Origin: Syntrophomonas sp.
GTDB taxonomy: Bacteria > Bacillota > Syntrophomonadia > Syntrophomonadales > Syntrophomonadaceae
DNA length: 28,259 bases
Direction of reading: 5' to 3'
NCBI GenBank assembly: GCA_028693695.1
Contig: JAQUUV010000003.1
Location: 1 to 28,259 of the forward strand
Shown: in pieces, positions 20,919 through 28,259 of the stretch
Layout: each line of letters opens with the position of its first letter
Position numbering within the stretch: the first letter of the stretch is position 1
Notes under the pieces: model-generated
Database searches by the model: none
What the model was told of the DNA's origin: nothing
Seen by the model: only the letters and a program-made list of their open reading frames with translations
Position numbers and translations under genes: made by a program

Positions 20919-21027
20919 TTGGTTTTGATTTGGTAGTAAATGTAGAGTGGTAGTCGATGTAGGGTAGGAATACTAAACAAAAAAAGGGTAGGACAGTGAG
21001 TACGGTAGGAAAAGAATGCGTTTATTT

Positions 21028-21098
21028 TCTGGTTGTTTTCGTTTGCAACCAGAGAATTGGTCGCTTTTCTTTGTGAACTCCTAGTGGAGTTTTTTTTA
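21028..21098 (+). promoter_or_regulatory. Tandem hairpins ending in a terminator, in the dctP leader
   Basis: TCTGGTTG (21028-21035) pairs with CAACCAGA (21046-21053). Then AACTCC (21076-21081) pairs with GGAGTT (21086-21091) around TAGT, followed by a run of U to 21098. There is no gene directly upstream that needs this terminator, and the dctP ribosome binding site follows 20 bases later, so it looks like an attenuator. No known riboswitch class or T-box sequence was recognised. Confidence 0.5.
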
Positions 21099-21131
21099 TT
21101 GCCCAAATCAAAAATAAAGGAGGAAGTAAAG

Positions 21132-22244
21132 TTGAGGGGAAAAGCAAGAATTATTAAAGGAAGAGGTATCAGGGGAGCAGGAAGAAGAACGGTGGCATTA
21201 CTGCTAGTGTTAATGTTGTTTGGCCTGGCTGGTTGCGCTCAAAAAACATCTACGCCTACTGCATCCAATGCTGCACAGGAAAAGGTGAAAACGGTTGAGC
21301 TTAAACTGGCTCATTTCTGGCCAGCTACTCATCCGGCAGAAACTCAATTGGTCCAGCCTTGGGCCAAGGAAATTGAGGCAGCTACCAAAGGTCAGGTGAA
21401 GATCACGAGTTACCCAGGGGAGACCCTCTTAAAAGCTGCAGATATTTATGGTGGGGTAAAAGATGGCATTGCCGATATAGGCATTTCATGTTTTTCATAT
21501 ACGCGGGGAAGTTTTCCGATTAGCGAAGTGTTTGAACTGCCGGGCATAACCTATAACAATTCCAAGGTAGCCAGCAAAGTAGCCTGGGAAGGAATTAAGG
21601 AGATTAATCCCCAAGAAGTGCAGGACACTCACCTGTTAATGGTTATAACTACCGGCCCGGGCGATCTTTTCACTAAGGCTCCAGTTCGCAGTCTGGAAGA
21701 TCTCAAGGGTATGGAAATAAGAGCAACCGGTTTAAGCGCTGCGACCCTCAAAGCTCTGGGAGCAACCCCGGTAGCTATGTCCCAGGCGGAAGCTTATGAA
21801 TCCCTTTCCAAAGGAGTGGTTAAAGGAAATCTTGGTCCCATCGAAGTATTGCAGGGCTGGAAGCAGGCTGAAGTAACTAAATATATAACCAAAACTCCAT
21901 TCCTGTATAATACATTGTTTTTTGTCACCATGAACAATGACAAATGGAACTCTCTTAGCCCTGAAGTCCAGAAGACGGTGCAAGAGCTTACTGAAAAATA
22001 CTTTGACCAGGTGGGAATAGGTTTATGGGATAAACAGAATGAGGCTGCTATGAACGGGGCTATAAAACAAAATAATATGGAAATCATAAGCCTTCCACAA
22101 GCAGAAGTTGATCATTGGGTAAACCTTGTTGCTCCTGTCCAGCAAGACTACGTGGCTCGCATGAATAAGTTGGGATTTAAGGGACAGGATGTTTTGAATC
22201 AGGTTAAAGCAATGGCTGATAAATATAATAAGGAATATAAGTAA
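21132..22244 (+). CDS. dctP: TRAP transporter substrate-binding lipoprotein (DctP family)
   Basis: The 370-residue protein has a lipoprotein signal peptide with lipobox FGLAGC (Cys35). The DctP fold follows: LKLAHFWPATHPAETQLVQP at the mature N-terminus, DGIADIGISCFSY, VRSLEDLKGMEIRA (with the conserved Arg that usually contacts a carboxylate) and SQAEAYESLSKGVVKG. It captures a substrate, probably an organic acid, and passes it to DctQM. The substrate cannot be told from sequence. The frame is open to 21033, but AAAGGAGG lies 8 bases before TTG 21132, which gives a normal basic N-region. First gene of dctPQM. Confidence 0.93.
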   Translation: MRGKARIIKGRGIRGAGRRTVALLLVLMLFGLAGCAQKTSTPTASNAAQEKVKTVELKLAHFWPATHPAETQLVQPWAKEIEAATKGQVKITSYPGETLLKAADIYGGVKDGIADIGISCFSYTRGSFPISEVFELPGITYNNSKVASKVAWEGIKEINPQEVQDTHLLMVITTGPGDLFTKAPVRSLEDLKGMEIRATGLSAATLKALGATPVAMSQAEAYESLSKGVVKGNLGPIEVLQGWKQAEVTKYITKTPFLYNTLFFVTMNNDKWNSLSPEVQKTVQELTEKYFDQVGIGLWDKQNEAAMNGAIKQNNMEIISLPQAEVDHWVNLVAPVQQDYVARMNKLGFKGQDVLNQVKAMADKYNKEYK

Positions 22245-22264
22245 GCGCAGGAGGCTTCCGAAAT

Positions 22265-22750
22265 ATGAAACAATTTGCAGCCTTGGTGCAGAGCTTTAGC
22301 CGATCATTGGATATTATAGCCGGGTTCTGCATCGTAGCCACGATGGCAGTAGTGGTTCTCAATATAGTATTGCGTGCGTTTTTAGGTAATCCCCTGCTGG
22401 GAACGATGGATTATGTTACTTTGCTGATGGCACTAACGATCGGTTTAAGTTTGGCTTACTGTGGCTTTAAGAACGGGCATATTGCGGTTGATTTAATAAT
22501 TGAGAAGTTTTCTGCTAAGACTCAGGCAATTATTGATACCGGTACTACCCTTATTGCCGTGATCTTTTGGGGAGCATCAGCCTGGTATATGGTGGGATAT
22601 GCCAGAACAATGGCTCATACCAATCTAGTTGCGCCAACCATCCAGATACCGTTATATCCGGTTATTTATCTGATTAGCTTTGGACTAATGTTGCTCTGCC
22701 TGGTTTTAGTGCTTAAATTATCAGACACGGTTAGGAAGGTAAGAAAATGA
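22265..22750 (+). CDS. dctQ: TRAP transporter small membrane subunit (DctQ)
   Basis: The 161-residue protein has four membrane segments (about residues 17-38, 45-66, 90-108, 128-150). The DctQ-like features are NIVLRAFLGNPLLGTMDYVT and GHIAVDLIIEK. It is the small integral subunit that pairs with DctM. It starts 20 bp after dctP with GCAGGAGG, and its stop overlaps the dctM start (ATGA), so both are translated together. Confidence 0.92.
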   Translation: MKQFAALVQSFSRSLDIIAGFCIVATMAVVVLNIVLRAFLGNPLLGTMDYVTLLMALTIGLSLAYCGFKNGHIAVDLIIEKFSAKTQAIIDTGTTLIAVIFWGASAWYMVGYARTMAHTNLVAPTIQIPLYPVIYLISFGLMLLCLVLVLKLSDTVRKVRK

Positions 22751-24057
22751 GCTCATTGATGCTGGGGATAGTTGGTTTATTGGTTTTTATTATTCTAATA
22801 TTTTTGCGCATGCCTATTTCCTTTGCGATGGCATTGGTAGGTTTTGCTGGGTTTAGTTATATGACTTCCACGTCGGCGGCCATGAATATGGTGGTAAGAG
22901 AACTCTATGGCAATTTCTCCTCGTATAGTTTAAGTGTCATTCCCATGTTTGTATGGATGGGTTTTCTGGCCTATTATTCAGGGATAGGTTCCCGTCTCTA
23001 TGTTTTTGCTTATAAACTGATCGGACATTGGCCCGGCGGCCTGGCAATAGCGACCCAGACCGCCTGCGCCATTTTCGGAGCGATATGCGGTTCCAATACG
23101 GCTACTGCTGCTACTATAGGAGCCATTGCACTTCCGGAGATGAAAAAATACAAATATGACATATCATTAGCCACCGCCAGCGTGGCGGCCGGCGGGGTTC
23201 TAGGGGTTCTGATTCCGCCCAGCGTAATCTTCATCGTGTATGGCATGGCTACGGAACAGTCCATAGGTAAGCTCTTTATGGCGGGAATACTGCCGGGTAT
23301 TTTGCTGATGATTTTATATCAGATAACCATTATGATTCTCACGTGGCGTAATCCTAAGTTAGGGCCTCCCGGTCCGCGAGCCAGTTGGAAAGAAAGAATG
23401 GCTGCGCTGCGCGGGGGATTAGGAGAGGTTTTACTGGTGTTTGCATTATCTATGGGAGGGCTTTTTGCCGGGTGGTTTACTGCTACTGAAGCAGGTGCGG
23501 TAGGTGCGGCAGGCGTTTTGGCATCCGCCTTGGCGGGGCGCAATCTGAGTTGGGAGGGATTTATAAAATCCCTGACGGATACTACTCGGACGAGTGCCAT
23601 GATTATGTTGATGGTAGCCGGGTCGATTATTTTCGGGCGTTTTATGGCAGTGAGCCGGGTGCCTTTTGAAATAGCCACTTGGACCGGCTCCCTGGATCTG
23701 CCCTCCTTTATGGTAATGGGAATTATACTTTCTATTTACTTAATATTGGGATGCTTTATTGATGCCCTGGCGATGATCCTGCTTACTGTTCCCATTTTCT
23801 ATCCCATCGCGGTTAATACGCTAGGTTATGATCCTATATGGTTTGGGGTAATCATTGTTCTGGTGGTGGGGATGGGGGTTATTACTCCTCCAGTAGGAAT
23901 GAATGTGTACATTCTTAAAGGAATTGTGCCCGAAGTGCCATTGGAAGTCATTTTCAAGGGTATATGGCCATTCTTGACAGCAATTATTGTTTGTCTGGCG
24001 CTGCTTATGATCTTCCCGGAAATCGTTACTTTTCTGCCTGCTTTGTTGGCCAAGTGA
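22747..24057 (+). CDS. dctM: TRAP transporter large membrane subunit (DctM)
   Basis: The 436-residue protein has about 12 membrane segments. DctM landmarks: FLRMPISFAMALVG at the N-terminus, GAICGSNTATAATIGAIALP (substrate/sodium-binding loop), GGVLGVLIPPSVIFIVYG, FTATEAGAVGAAG, and VVGMGVITPPVGMNVYIL. It is the sodium-coupled transport channel of the TRAP system. Length and motifs are complete. A weak TGTAGC/GCTACA hairpin (24064-24092) follows without a good U-run. The 154-base gap before the SCIFF gene probably holds its promoter. Confidence 0.94.
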   Translation: MSSLMLGIVGLLVFIILIFLRMPISFAMALVGFAGFSYMTSTSAAMNMVVRELYGNFSSYSLSVIPMFVWMGFLAYYSGIGSRLYVFAYKLIGHWPGGLAIATQTACAIFGAICGSNTATAATIGAIALPEMKKYKYDISLATASVAAGGVLGVLIPPSVIFIVYGMATEQSIGKLFMAGILPGILLMILYQITIMILTWRNPKLGPPGPRASWKERMAALRGGLGEVLLVFALSMGGLFAGWFTATEAGAVGAAGVLASALAGRNLSWEGFIKSLTDTTRTSAMIMLMVAGSIIFGRFMAVSRVPFEIATWTGSLDLPSFMVMGIILSIYLILGCFIDALAMILLTVPIFYPIAVNTLGYDPIWFGVIIVLVVGMGVITPPVGMNVYILKGIVPEVPLEVIFKGIWPFLTAIIVCLALLMIFPEIVTFLPALLAK

Positions 24058-24211
24058 GATTCGTGTAGCAGCTCTCTAATATAAGCTACAGTCTTTACAA
24101 TAGGAAGCGAGATAAGTTATAATTTTAAATGAGTTACTGGAAGGGTATGTCATCTGAAGTTGCTCCATTGATGATTTTTTAAGATTAACATACGGGAAGG
24201 AGTTATGAAGT

Positions 24212-24358
24212 TTGAAAAAACATATTATAACCATGGTTAAGCCAAATCTGAAAAGAGACAAGGACCTAATAAACTGTAGGGAGTGCCCAACTTCTTGTCA
24301 ATCAGCTTGCAAGACATCTTGTACAGTTGGCAACCAGGTTTGTAGGAATAAAAATTAG
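24212..24358 (+). CDS. scfA: SCIFF (six cysteines in forty-five residues) RiPP precursor
   Basis: This 48-residue gene is below many ORF cutoffs. The protein starts MKKHIITMVKPNLKRDKDLI and ends with NCRECPTSCQSACKTSCTV and GNQVCRNKN. Cysteines are at 22, 25, 29, 33, 37 and 44, the SCIFF pattern. The ending is nearly identical to the SACKTSCTVANQSC consensus I recall for the family. In characterised members one cysteine is linked by thioether to a Thr five residues later; here that would be Cys33 to Thr38. The start is TTG, 9 bases after AAGGAG; an ATG at 24205 is out of frame. Its maturase follows. The biological role of SCIFF is unknown, although it is almost universal in Clostridia. Confidence 0.95.
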   Translation: MKKHIITMVKPNLKRDKDLINCRECPTSCQSACKTSCTVGNQVCRNKN

Positions 24359-24366
24359 TGAGATAC

Positions 24367-24387
24367 AGGGGCGAAAGCCCCTTTTTT
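24367..24387 (+). terminator. Terminator between SCIFF precursor and maturase
   Basis: AGGGGC (24367-24372) and GCCCCT (24377-24382) form a perfect 6-bp stem with a GAAA tetraloop, followed by six U. It lies 8 bases after the scfA stop. Partial read-through would give more precursor than enzyme. Confidence 0.88.
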
Positions 24388-24443
24388 ATTCTAGCTAACT
24401 ACTGTAGAGGGTGCTTATCGTTTTCATTGAGAGGAGAGGGAAT

Positions 24444-25865
24444 TTGTTATCACCAATTGGCTATGACTTTGCAGCGGGTATGCACCTGTTTCAATGGAAG
24501 GAGCTTAACTTACTATTGGATGTGAATAGCGGAGCCATTCATATCTTGGACGATACCAGCCGCCGATTTATTGAAAAACTCAGCGATTATGCAGGAGATA
24601 TGGATCGGACGATGGAAGACATGAAGACTGAATGTTCTGAAGATGAACTCCGAGAGTTAGTTGAGGAATTAGAATTAGCCTATCAAGCGGGAGCTGTTTT
24701 TACCGAGGCAGACCCCCTCTTGGCGGATTTGTCTGACCTGCCTATTAAGGCGATATGTTTGAATGTTGCCCATGCCTGTAATATGAAGTGCCGCTATTGC
24801 TTTGCCAGTCAGGGTGATTTTGGGATGAAATCCTGCTTGATGTCATTAGAAGTCGGCCAAAGAGCACTGGACTTTCTGATTGAAAAGAGCGGCCGGGTTA
24901 AGAACCTGGAAGTAGACTTCTTTGGAGGAGAGCCTCTTTTAAATACGGACATGCTTGGGGAGTTGGTTAAGTATGGGAGGCAGCGTGAAGAGGAATCCGG
25001 TAAACAGTTTAACTTCACCCTGACTACCAATGCGTTGCTTTTGGACGATGCTGTAATCGATTTTGTAATAGATAATCGGATCAGCGTTATTTTAAGTCTG
25101 GACGGTCGGCCGGAAACCAATGATCGGCACCGTATCTTAAACAATGGCGAGGGAAGCTACGGGCTTATTGTGCCTAACATAAAGAAAATGGTAGAGAAAA
25201 ATCCGGTCAGCTATTACATAAGAGGAACTTTTACCCGGCAGAATTTGGACTTTTCCCGTGATCTGCAACACATCATAGATTTGGGCTTTGACGCTGTATC
25301 CTTGGAACCTGCGGTGGGACCAGAAAACGAGTATAGCATTCGTGAGAATGACCTTCCCAAGGTTCTTAAGGAGTATGAGCAACTGACCGACGTACTCTGT
25401 GACTATCAGCGGATCGGGAAGGATGTACACTTTTTTCATTTTAACCTTAACCTGCAAAAGGGTCCTTGCCTAGCCAAACGTCATTCAGGTTGCGGAGCTG
25501 GGGTGGAGTACCTGGTTATTACCCCGAATGGGGATATCTATCCTTGCCACCAGTTTGTTGGTGAGGATGAGTTTCTTATGGGCAATATTTATGATGCACA
25601 GTTGGATGGGGAGATTCAGCAGAGATTTGTCCACAATCGCTTGCAGGATAAAGAAGACTGCTTGAGGTGCTGGGCGCGCTATTTTTGCGGGGGCGGCTGT
25701 CATGCTAATGCCTATCATAGCAACGGGGATATGGCTAAACCGGCGGCTATAAGTTGTGTGATGCACCGCAAAAGGATTGAAGGGGCCATTTACCTGGAAA
25801 TGACCAAACAATCCAGCATTTATAATTGTTTGTTGAAAAAGCAGGAATCATACGATTCAATGTAG
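24444..25865 (+). CDS. scfB: SCIFF radical SAM maturase (SPASM domain)
   Basis: The roughly 473-residue enzyme has an N-terminal peptide-binding part (MHLFQWKELNLLLDVNSGAI), a radical SAM core with HACNMKCRYCFA (Cys112, 116, 119 for the 4Fe-4S cluster that splits SAM) and DFFGGEPLLN. A C-terminal SPASM/twitch region carries many cysteines: GPCLAKRHSGCGAG, IYPCHQF, DCLRCWARYFCGGGCHAN and SCVMHR. These bind auxiliary 4Fe-4S clusters. It forms the thioether crosslink in the SCIFF peptide encoded next door. The frame is open to GTG 24411; TTG 24444 lies 7 bases after AGGAG and was chosen. ATG 24480 (MHLFQW) is a weaker alternative. Confidence 0.94.
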   Translation: MLSPIGYDFAAGMHLFQWKELNLLLDVNSGAIHILDDTSRRFIEKLSDYAGDMDRTMEDMKTECSEDELRELVEELELAYQAGAVFTEADPLLADLSDLPIKAICLNVAHACNMKCRYCFASQGDFGMKSCLMSLEVGQRALDFLIEKSGRVKNLEVDFFGGEPLLNTDMLGELVKYGRQREEESGKQFNFTLTTNALLLDDAVIDFVIDNRISVILSLDGRPETNDRHRILNNGEGSYGLIVPNIKKMVEKNPVSYYIRGTFTRQNLDFSRDLQHIIDLGFDAVSLEPAVGPENEYSIRENDLPKVLKEYEQLTDVLCDYQRIGKDVHFFHFNLNLQKGPCLAKRHSGCGAGVEYLVITPNGDIYPCHQFVGEDEFLMGNIYDAQLDGEIQQRFVHNRLQDKEDCLRCWARYFCGGGCHANAYHSNGDMAKPAAISCVMHRKRIEGAIYLEMTKQSSIYNCLLKKQESYDSM

Positions 25866-25908
25866 AATAAGAGATTGTTCACAAAAAATATTATTATGGA
25901 GAGATTAT

Positions 25909-27246
25909 ATGCAGGAAATTTTACGAAACAATAAGATATGGGTAAATAGCTTAGGTGTTATATTATTAGTTGCAATTATCTGGTTTTTTGGGATTAAAAC
26001 CCCGGCGTATTCAGTATCGGTAGATGGAAATAGAGAATTTGTAGTGGAGAATTCTGGGGAGGTTACTCAGGCTTTGGAGCAGTTGCGTAGCGAAGAGCAA
26101 AATGCAAATGCTATGAAAATGGAGATCAGGAACCGGGTTGGGTTTAAGCGGGTCTTTGTAAGCCGCAGCCAATTAGTGCCGTCTGAAAAGGTGGCCGAGG
26201 AGCTGAAGTTGGCCCTGCAGCCTAAGACCATGGCAGTAGCTATTTTGGTAAATGGCAAACCTATTGTATATGTGCAAGATCAGGCGGTGGCTGAGGCTAT
26301 GCTGAAGCAGCTAAAAACCAACAATTCTCAGCTTGGTGCAGGAGAAAAGCTCTTGTCCTTGGACTTTGAGGAACAGGTAGAGGTAAGAGCGGAAAAGGTT
26401 TCATCCGCCCGAGTACTGGCCTGGAATGATGCATGGAATGTAATTACCATTGGTACAGCTAGCCCGCAAAAATATATTGTCCAAGAAGGGGATTCCCTAT
26501 GGTCAATTGCTCGTAAGAATGATATGTATGTGGCGGATATTCTGCAGAATAATAATTTGCAGGAAAATAACCTCCTATCTTTGGGTCAGCAAATCATTAT
26601 AAACAAGACCCAGCCTTTAATTAACGTGATTGCAAAAGTGGAGGGTCGAGGGAACGAAGTCATCCCTTACCAGACTAAGACTATAACCGACCAGCAAGTG
26701 AGCAGCGGAGTTAAGGTTAGAGATGAGGGGCAAAACGGGGAGAAATTCGTGGCGTATACCGCTGTCAAACGTAACGGAATCATGGATAAGAGAGATGTTA
26801 GCGAAGAAAAGATAATCAAAGAAGCGGTAGACAAGGTAGTAGTCAAGGGTAGCCGGACTTACCAGGTAGCTTCCCGTGGCGGTGGAAGTTCAGGTAATCT
26901 GGACTGGCCAATCTACGGATCTATTACCCAATCTTTTGGAGGTGGGCATACCGGGATTGATATCGGCGGGAGTTCCGGGACTACCATAGTAGCTGCTGGT
27001 GACGGCACGGTTAGCTCCGCCAGTTACCAAGGTGGGTATGGCAATTTTGTTGTCATTAATCATGGCAATGGATTGGTTACTAGGTATGCTCATTGCTCCA
27101 GCCTAATGGTCAAAGCGGGTCAGCACGTGAGCCAGGGTGAGGCGATTGCTACGCGGGGTTCCACGGGGCACAGCACCGGACCGCATTTACACTTTGAGGT
27201 TTTACAGAGTGGTGCGTTCCGTAATCCGATAAACTACCTGCGCTAA
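25909..27246 (+). CDS. Membrane-anchored LysM-G5-M23 endopeptidase
   Basis: The 445-residue protein has one N-terminal membrane segment (about 10-28) and an extracellular region. A LysM domain (about 188-232, KYIVQEGDSLWSIARKND...LSLGQQIIIN) binds peptidoglycan. A G5-like domain (about 240-315, VIPYQTKTITD) follows, and then an M23 metallopeptidase domain (about 338-440) with zinc ligands in GHTGIDIG (His347, Asp351) and TGPHLHFE (His428), plus YAHCSS (His395). All key residues are present, so it is probably active. It is likely a cell-wall or sporulation-related peptidoglycan hydrolase, of the SpoIIQ/LytM-like type. The ATG has GGAGAG upstream. Confidence 0.93.
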   Translation: MQEILRNNKIWVNSLGVILLVAIIWFFGIKTPAYSVSVDGNREFVVENSGEVTQALEQLRSEEQNANAMKMEIRNRVGFKRVFVSRSQLVPSEKVAEELKLALQPKTMAVAILVNGKPIVYVQDQAVAEAMLKQLKTNNSQLGAGEKLLSLDFEEQVEVRAEKVSSARVLAWNDAWNVITIGTASPQKYIVQEGDSLWSIARKNDMYVADILQNNNLQENNLLSLGQQIIINKTQPLINVIAKVEGRGNEVIPYQTKTITDQQVSSGVKVRDEGQNGEKFVAYTAVKRNGIMDKRDVSEEKIIKEAVDKVVVKGSRTYQVASRGGGSSGNLDWPIYGSITQSFGGGHTGIDIGGSSGTTIVAAGDGTVSSASYQGGYGNFVVINHGNGLVTRYAHCSSLMVKAGQHVSQGEAIATRGSTGHSTGPHLHFEVLQSGAFRNPINYLR

Positions 27247-27257
27247 ATTTAAAAGCG

Positions 27258-27291
27258 GAACCCTGGCCGAACCTTGGTCAGGGTTCTTATT
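27258..27291 (+). terminator. Terminator between M23 gene and trxB
   Basis: GAACCCTGGCC (27258-27268) and GGTCAGGGTTC (27276-27286) form an 11-bp stem with one G-U pair. The U-run is weak (TTATTTAT), so it may leak into trxB, which starts 22 bases later. Confidence 0.7.
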
Positions 27292-27312
27292 TATGTCTAA
27301 GGGGGAAATAAG

Positions 27313-28218
27313 ATGTACGATGTGATAATTCTGGGTGGCGGTCCGGCTGGATTGTCGGCAGCTATATATACCGGCAGAGCATGGTTGAAAACATTAATTC
27401 TGGAATCTGCGGTGGTAGGCGGAAATGCTGCTATCGCTGACCAGATTGACAATTATCCAGGGTTTCCCTTTGGTATCCTAGGGGGGGAACTTATGGAGAA
27501 CTTCCGTAAGCAGGCGGATCGATTTGGAGCCGAGATACGTATGGAAGAGGTCGTTCATATTGACAATAGTTTGGAAGGGAAGAAGGTTATTACCACAGAG
27601 GGTGAATATATGGCCCGGGCGCTTATTATTACCACGGGCGCCCGTCGCAGAGAGCTAGATGTGCAAGGAGAGCAGGAATTCCTAGGTCGGGGAGTATCAT
27701 ACTGTGCTACTTGTGATGGAGCATTCTTCCGTGGTTACCCGGTAGCAGTGGTAGGAGGCGGCGAATCTGCAGTTAAGGAAGCTTTGTACCTAGCCGATAT
27801 TGCATCTCAGGTCTATCTCATCCACCGGCGGAAAGAATTTAGGGCGAGTCCCGATTCGGTGGACAAGATGATGAAAAATAAAAAGATCCAACCCAAACTA
27901 AATTCAGTGATAAAGCGTATTGAAGGCGACACTGTCATGCGTAGCTTGGTTTTACAGGACGTGAAGAGTGATGCGGAAGAAGCTCTAGAAGTAGAAGGGC
28001 TTTTTGTCAGCATCGGGTTGGTAGCTGCGGGAGGATTTATTGAAGGACTGGTGGATACAGAAGGTGGATATATCATCACAGATGATAACATGCAAACTTC
28101 AGTGGCAGGTATTTTTGCCGCCGGAGACATAAGAGCCAAGCGGACCCGGCAGATTGCTACAGCCGTAGGAGACGGCGCTCAAGCCGGTATGGCAGTGACT
28201 GAATACCTAAAAGAATAA
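27313..28218 (+). CDS. trxB: NADPH-type thioredoxin reductase
   Basis: The 301-residue flavoenzyme transfers electrons from NADPH to thioredoxin. It shows FAD motif MYDVIILGGGPAGLSAAIYT, redox pair CATCDG (Cys131, Cys134), NADPH loop VVGGGESA (148-153) and NADPH phosphate-binding HRRKEFR (171-177), and the second FAD motif GIFAAGDIRAKRTRQI. All motifs are complete, in contrast to the flavoprotein at 18236. The ATG follows AAGGGGG. The stop codon TAA is directly followed by the start of the palindromic repeat. Whether it reduces a thioredoxin or a related carrier cannot be told. Confidence 0.95.
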   Translation: MYDVIILGGGPAGLSAAIYTGRAWLKTLILESAVVGGNAAIADQIDNYPGFPFGILGGELMENFRKQADRFGAEIRMEEVVHIDNSLEGKKVITTEGEYMARALIITTGARRRELDVQGEQEFLGRGVSYCATCDGAFFRGYPVAVVGGGESAVKEALYLADIASQVYLIHRRKEFRASPDSVDKMMKNKKIQPKLNSVIKRIEGDTVMRSLVLQDVKSDAEEALEVEGLFVSIGLVAAGGFIEGLVDTEGGYIITDDNMQTSVAGIFAAGDIRAKRTRQIATAVGDGAQAGMAVTEYLKE

Positions 28219-28259
28219 GGGGCTGTAAAGGAATAAACAAGGCAGAATACGCCGAGGAT
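28219..28259 (+). repeat. Left end of another palindromic repeat copy, cut by the window
   Basis: GGGGCTGTAAAGGAATAAAC and then AAGGCAGAATACGCCGAGGA match the left end of 8344-8503 with three differences. As at selD, it begins directly after a TAA stop codon (28216-28218). The rest of the element is outside the window. Confidence 0.85.

Overview
The window looks like a chromosomal segment of an anaerobic, spore-forming Firmicute, most likely a Syntrophomonas-type (Syntrophomonadaceae) organism. This is inferred from gene content, not from a database match: a class-IV-type polyhydroxyalkanoate synthase subunit, the YvrJ/DUF1659/DUF2922 mini-operon, the rpsF-ssb-rpsR-yybS-rplI-lonC-purA order, a selenocysteine-containing SelD, an agr-type peptide signalling locus and a SCIFF peptide with its radical SAM maturase. 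Shine-Dalgarno sequences are strong and GTG/TTG starts are frequent.

Layout. 1-4905 is mostly on the minus strand: a PhaR-like subunit cut by the window edge, a CBS-CBS-ACT protein, the three-gene DUF1659-DUF2922-yvrJ operon with its own terminator, and a large secreted YcdB/SLH-domain protein. From 5149 all genes are on the plus strand: a CvpA-like membrane protein, an M18 aminopeptidase, and selD read through an in-frame UGA. Next comes a 160-bp palindromic MITE-like repeat, DUF951, a small unknown gene, and the ribosomal/replication cluster rpsF-ssb-rpsR // yybS-rplI-lonC-purA. tRNA-Val(CAC) follows, then agrC-agrB-agrD (no agrA here), tRNA-Gly(CCC), and a thioredoxin-reductase-like flavoprotein without NADPH motifs. 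A CvpA-transglutaminase fusion is flanked by two inverted REP-like elements. The window ends with a TRAP transporter (dctPQM), the SCIFF precursor and maturase, a LysM-G5-M23 endopeptidase and a canonical NADPH-type trxB, followed directly by another copy of the palindromic repeat.

Themes. Redox/selenium: selD encodes Sec at its own active site, and the two thioredoxin-reductase-like enzymes differ in electron-donor signatures (one NADPH type, one possibly ferredoxin type). Peptides: an agr cyclic-peptide locus whose predicted ring is Cys-Pro-Tyr-Trp-Asn, and a SCIFF thioether-peptide locus with a terminator between precursor and maturase. Regulation: SigH-like promoter motifs precede agrC and yybS, and another lies upstream of the TRAP region. 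A pair of LytTR-like direct repeats sits just upstream of the agr promoter. Repeats: two different palindromic families have spread through intergenic regions, and one degenerate copy appears to contain the rpsF promoter.

No CRISPR array, rRNA or intact transposase gene was seen. All functional statements come from reading motifs; no searches were run.
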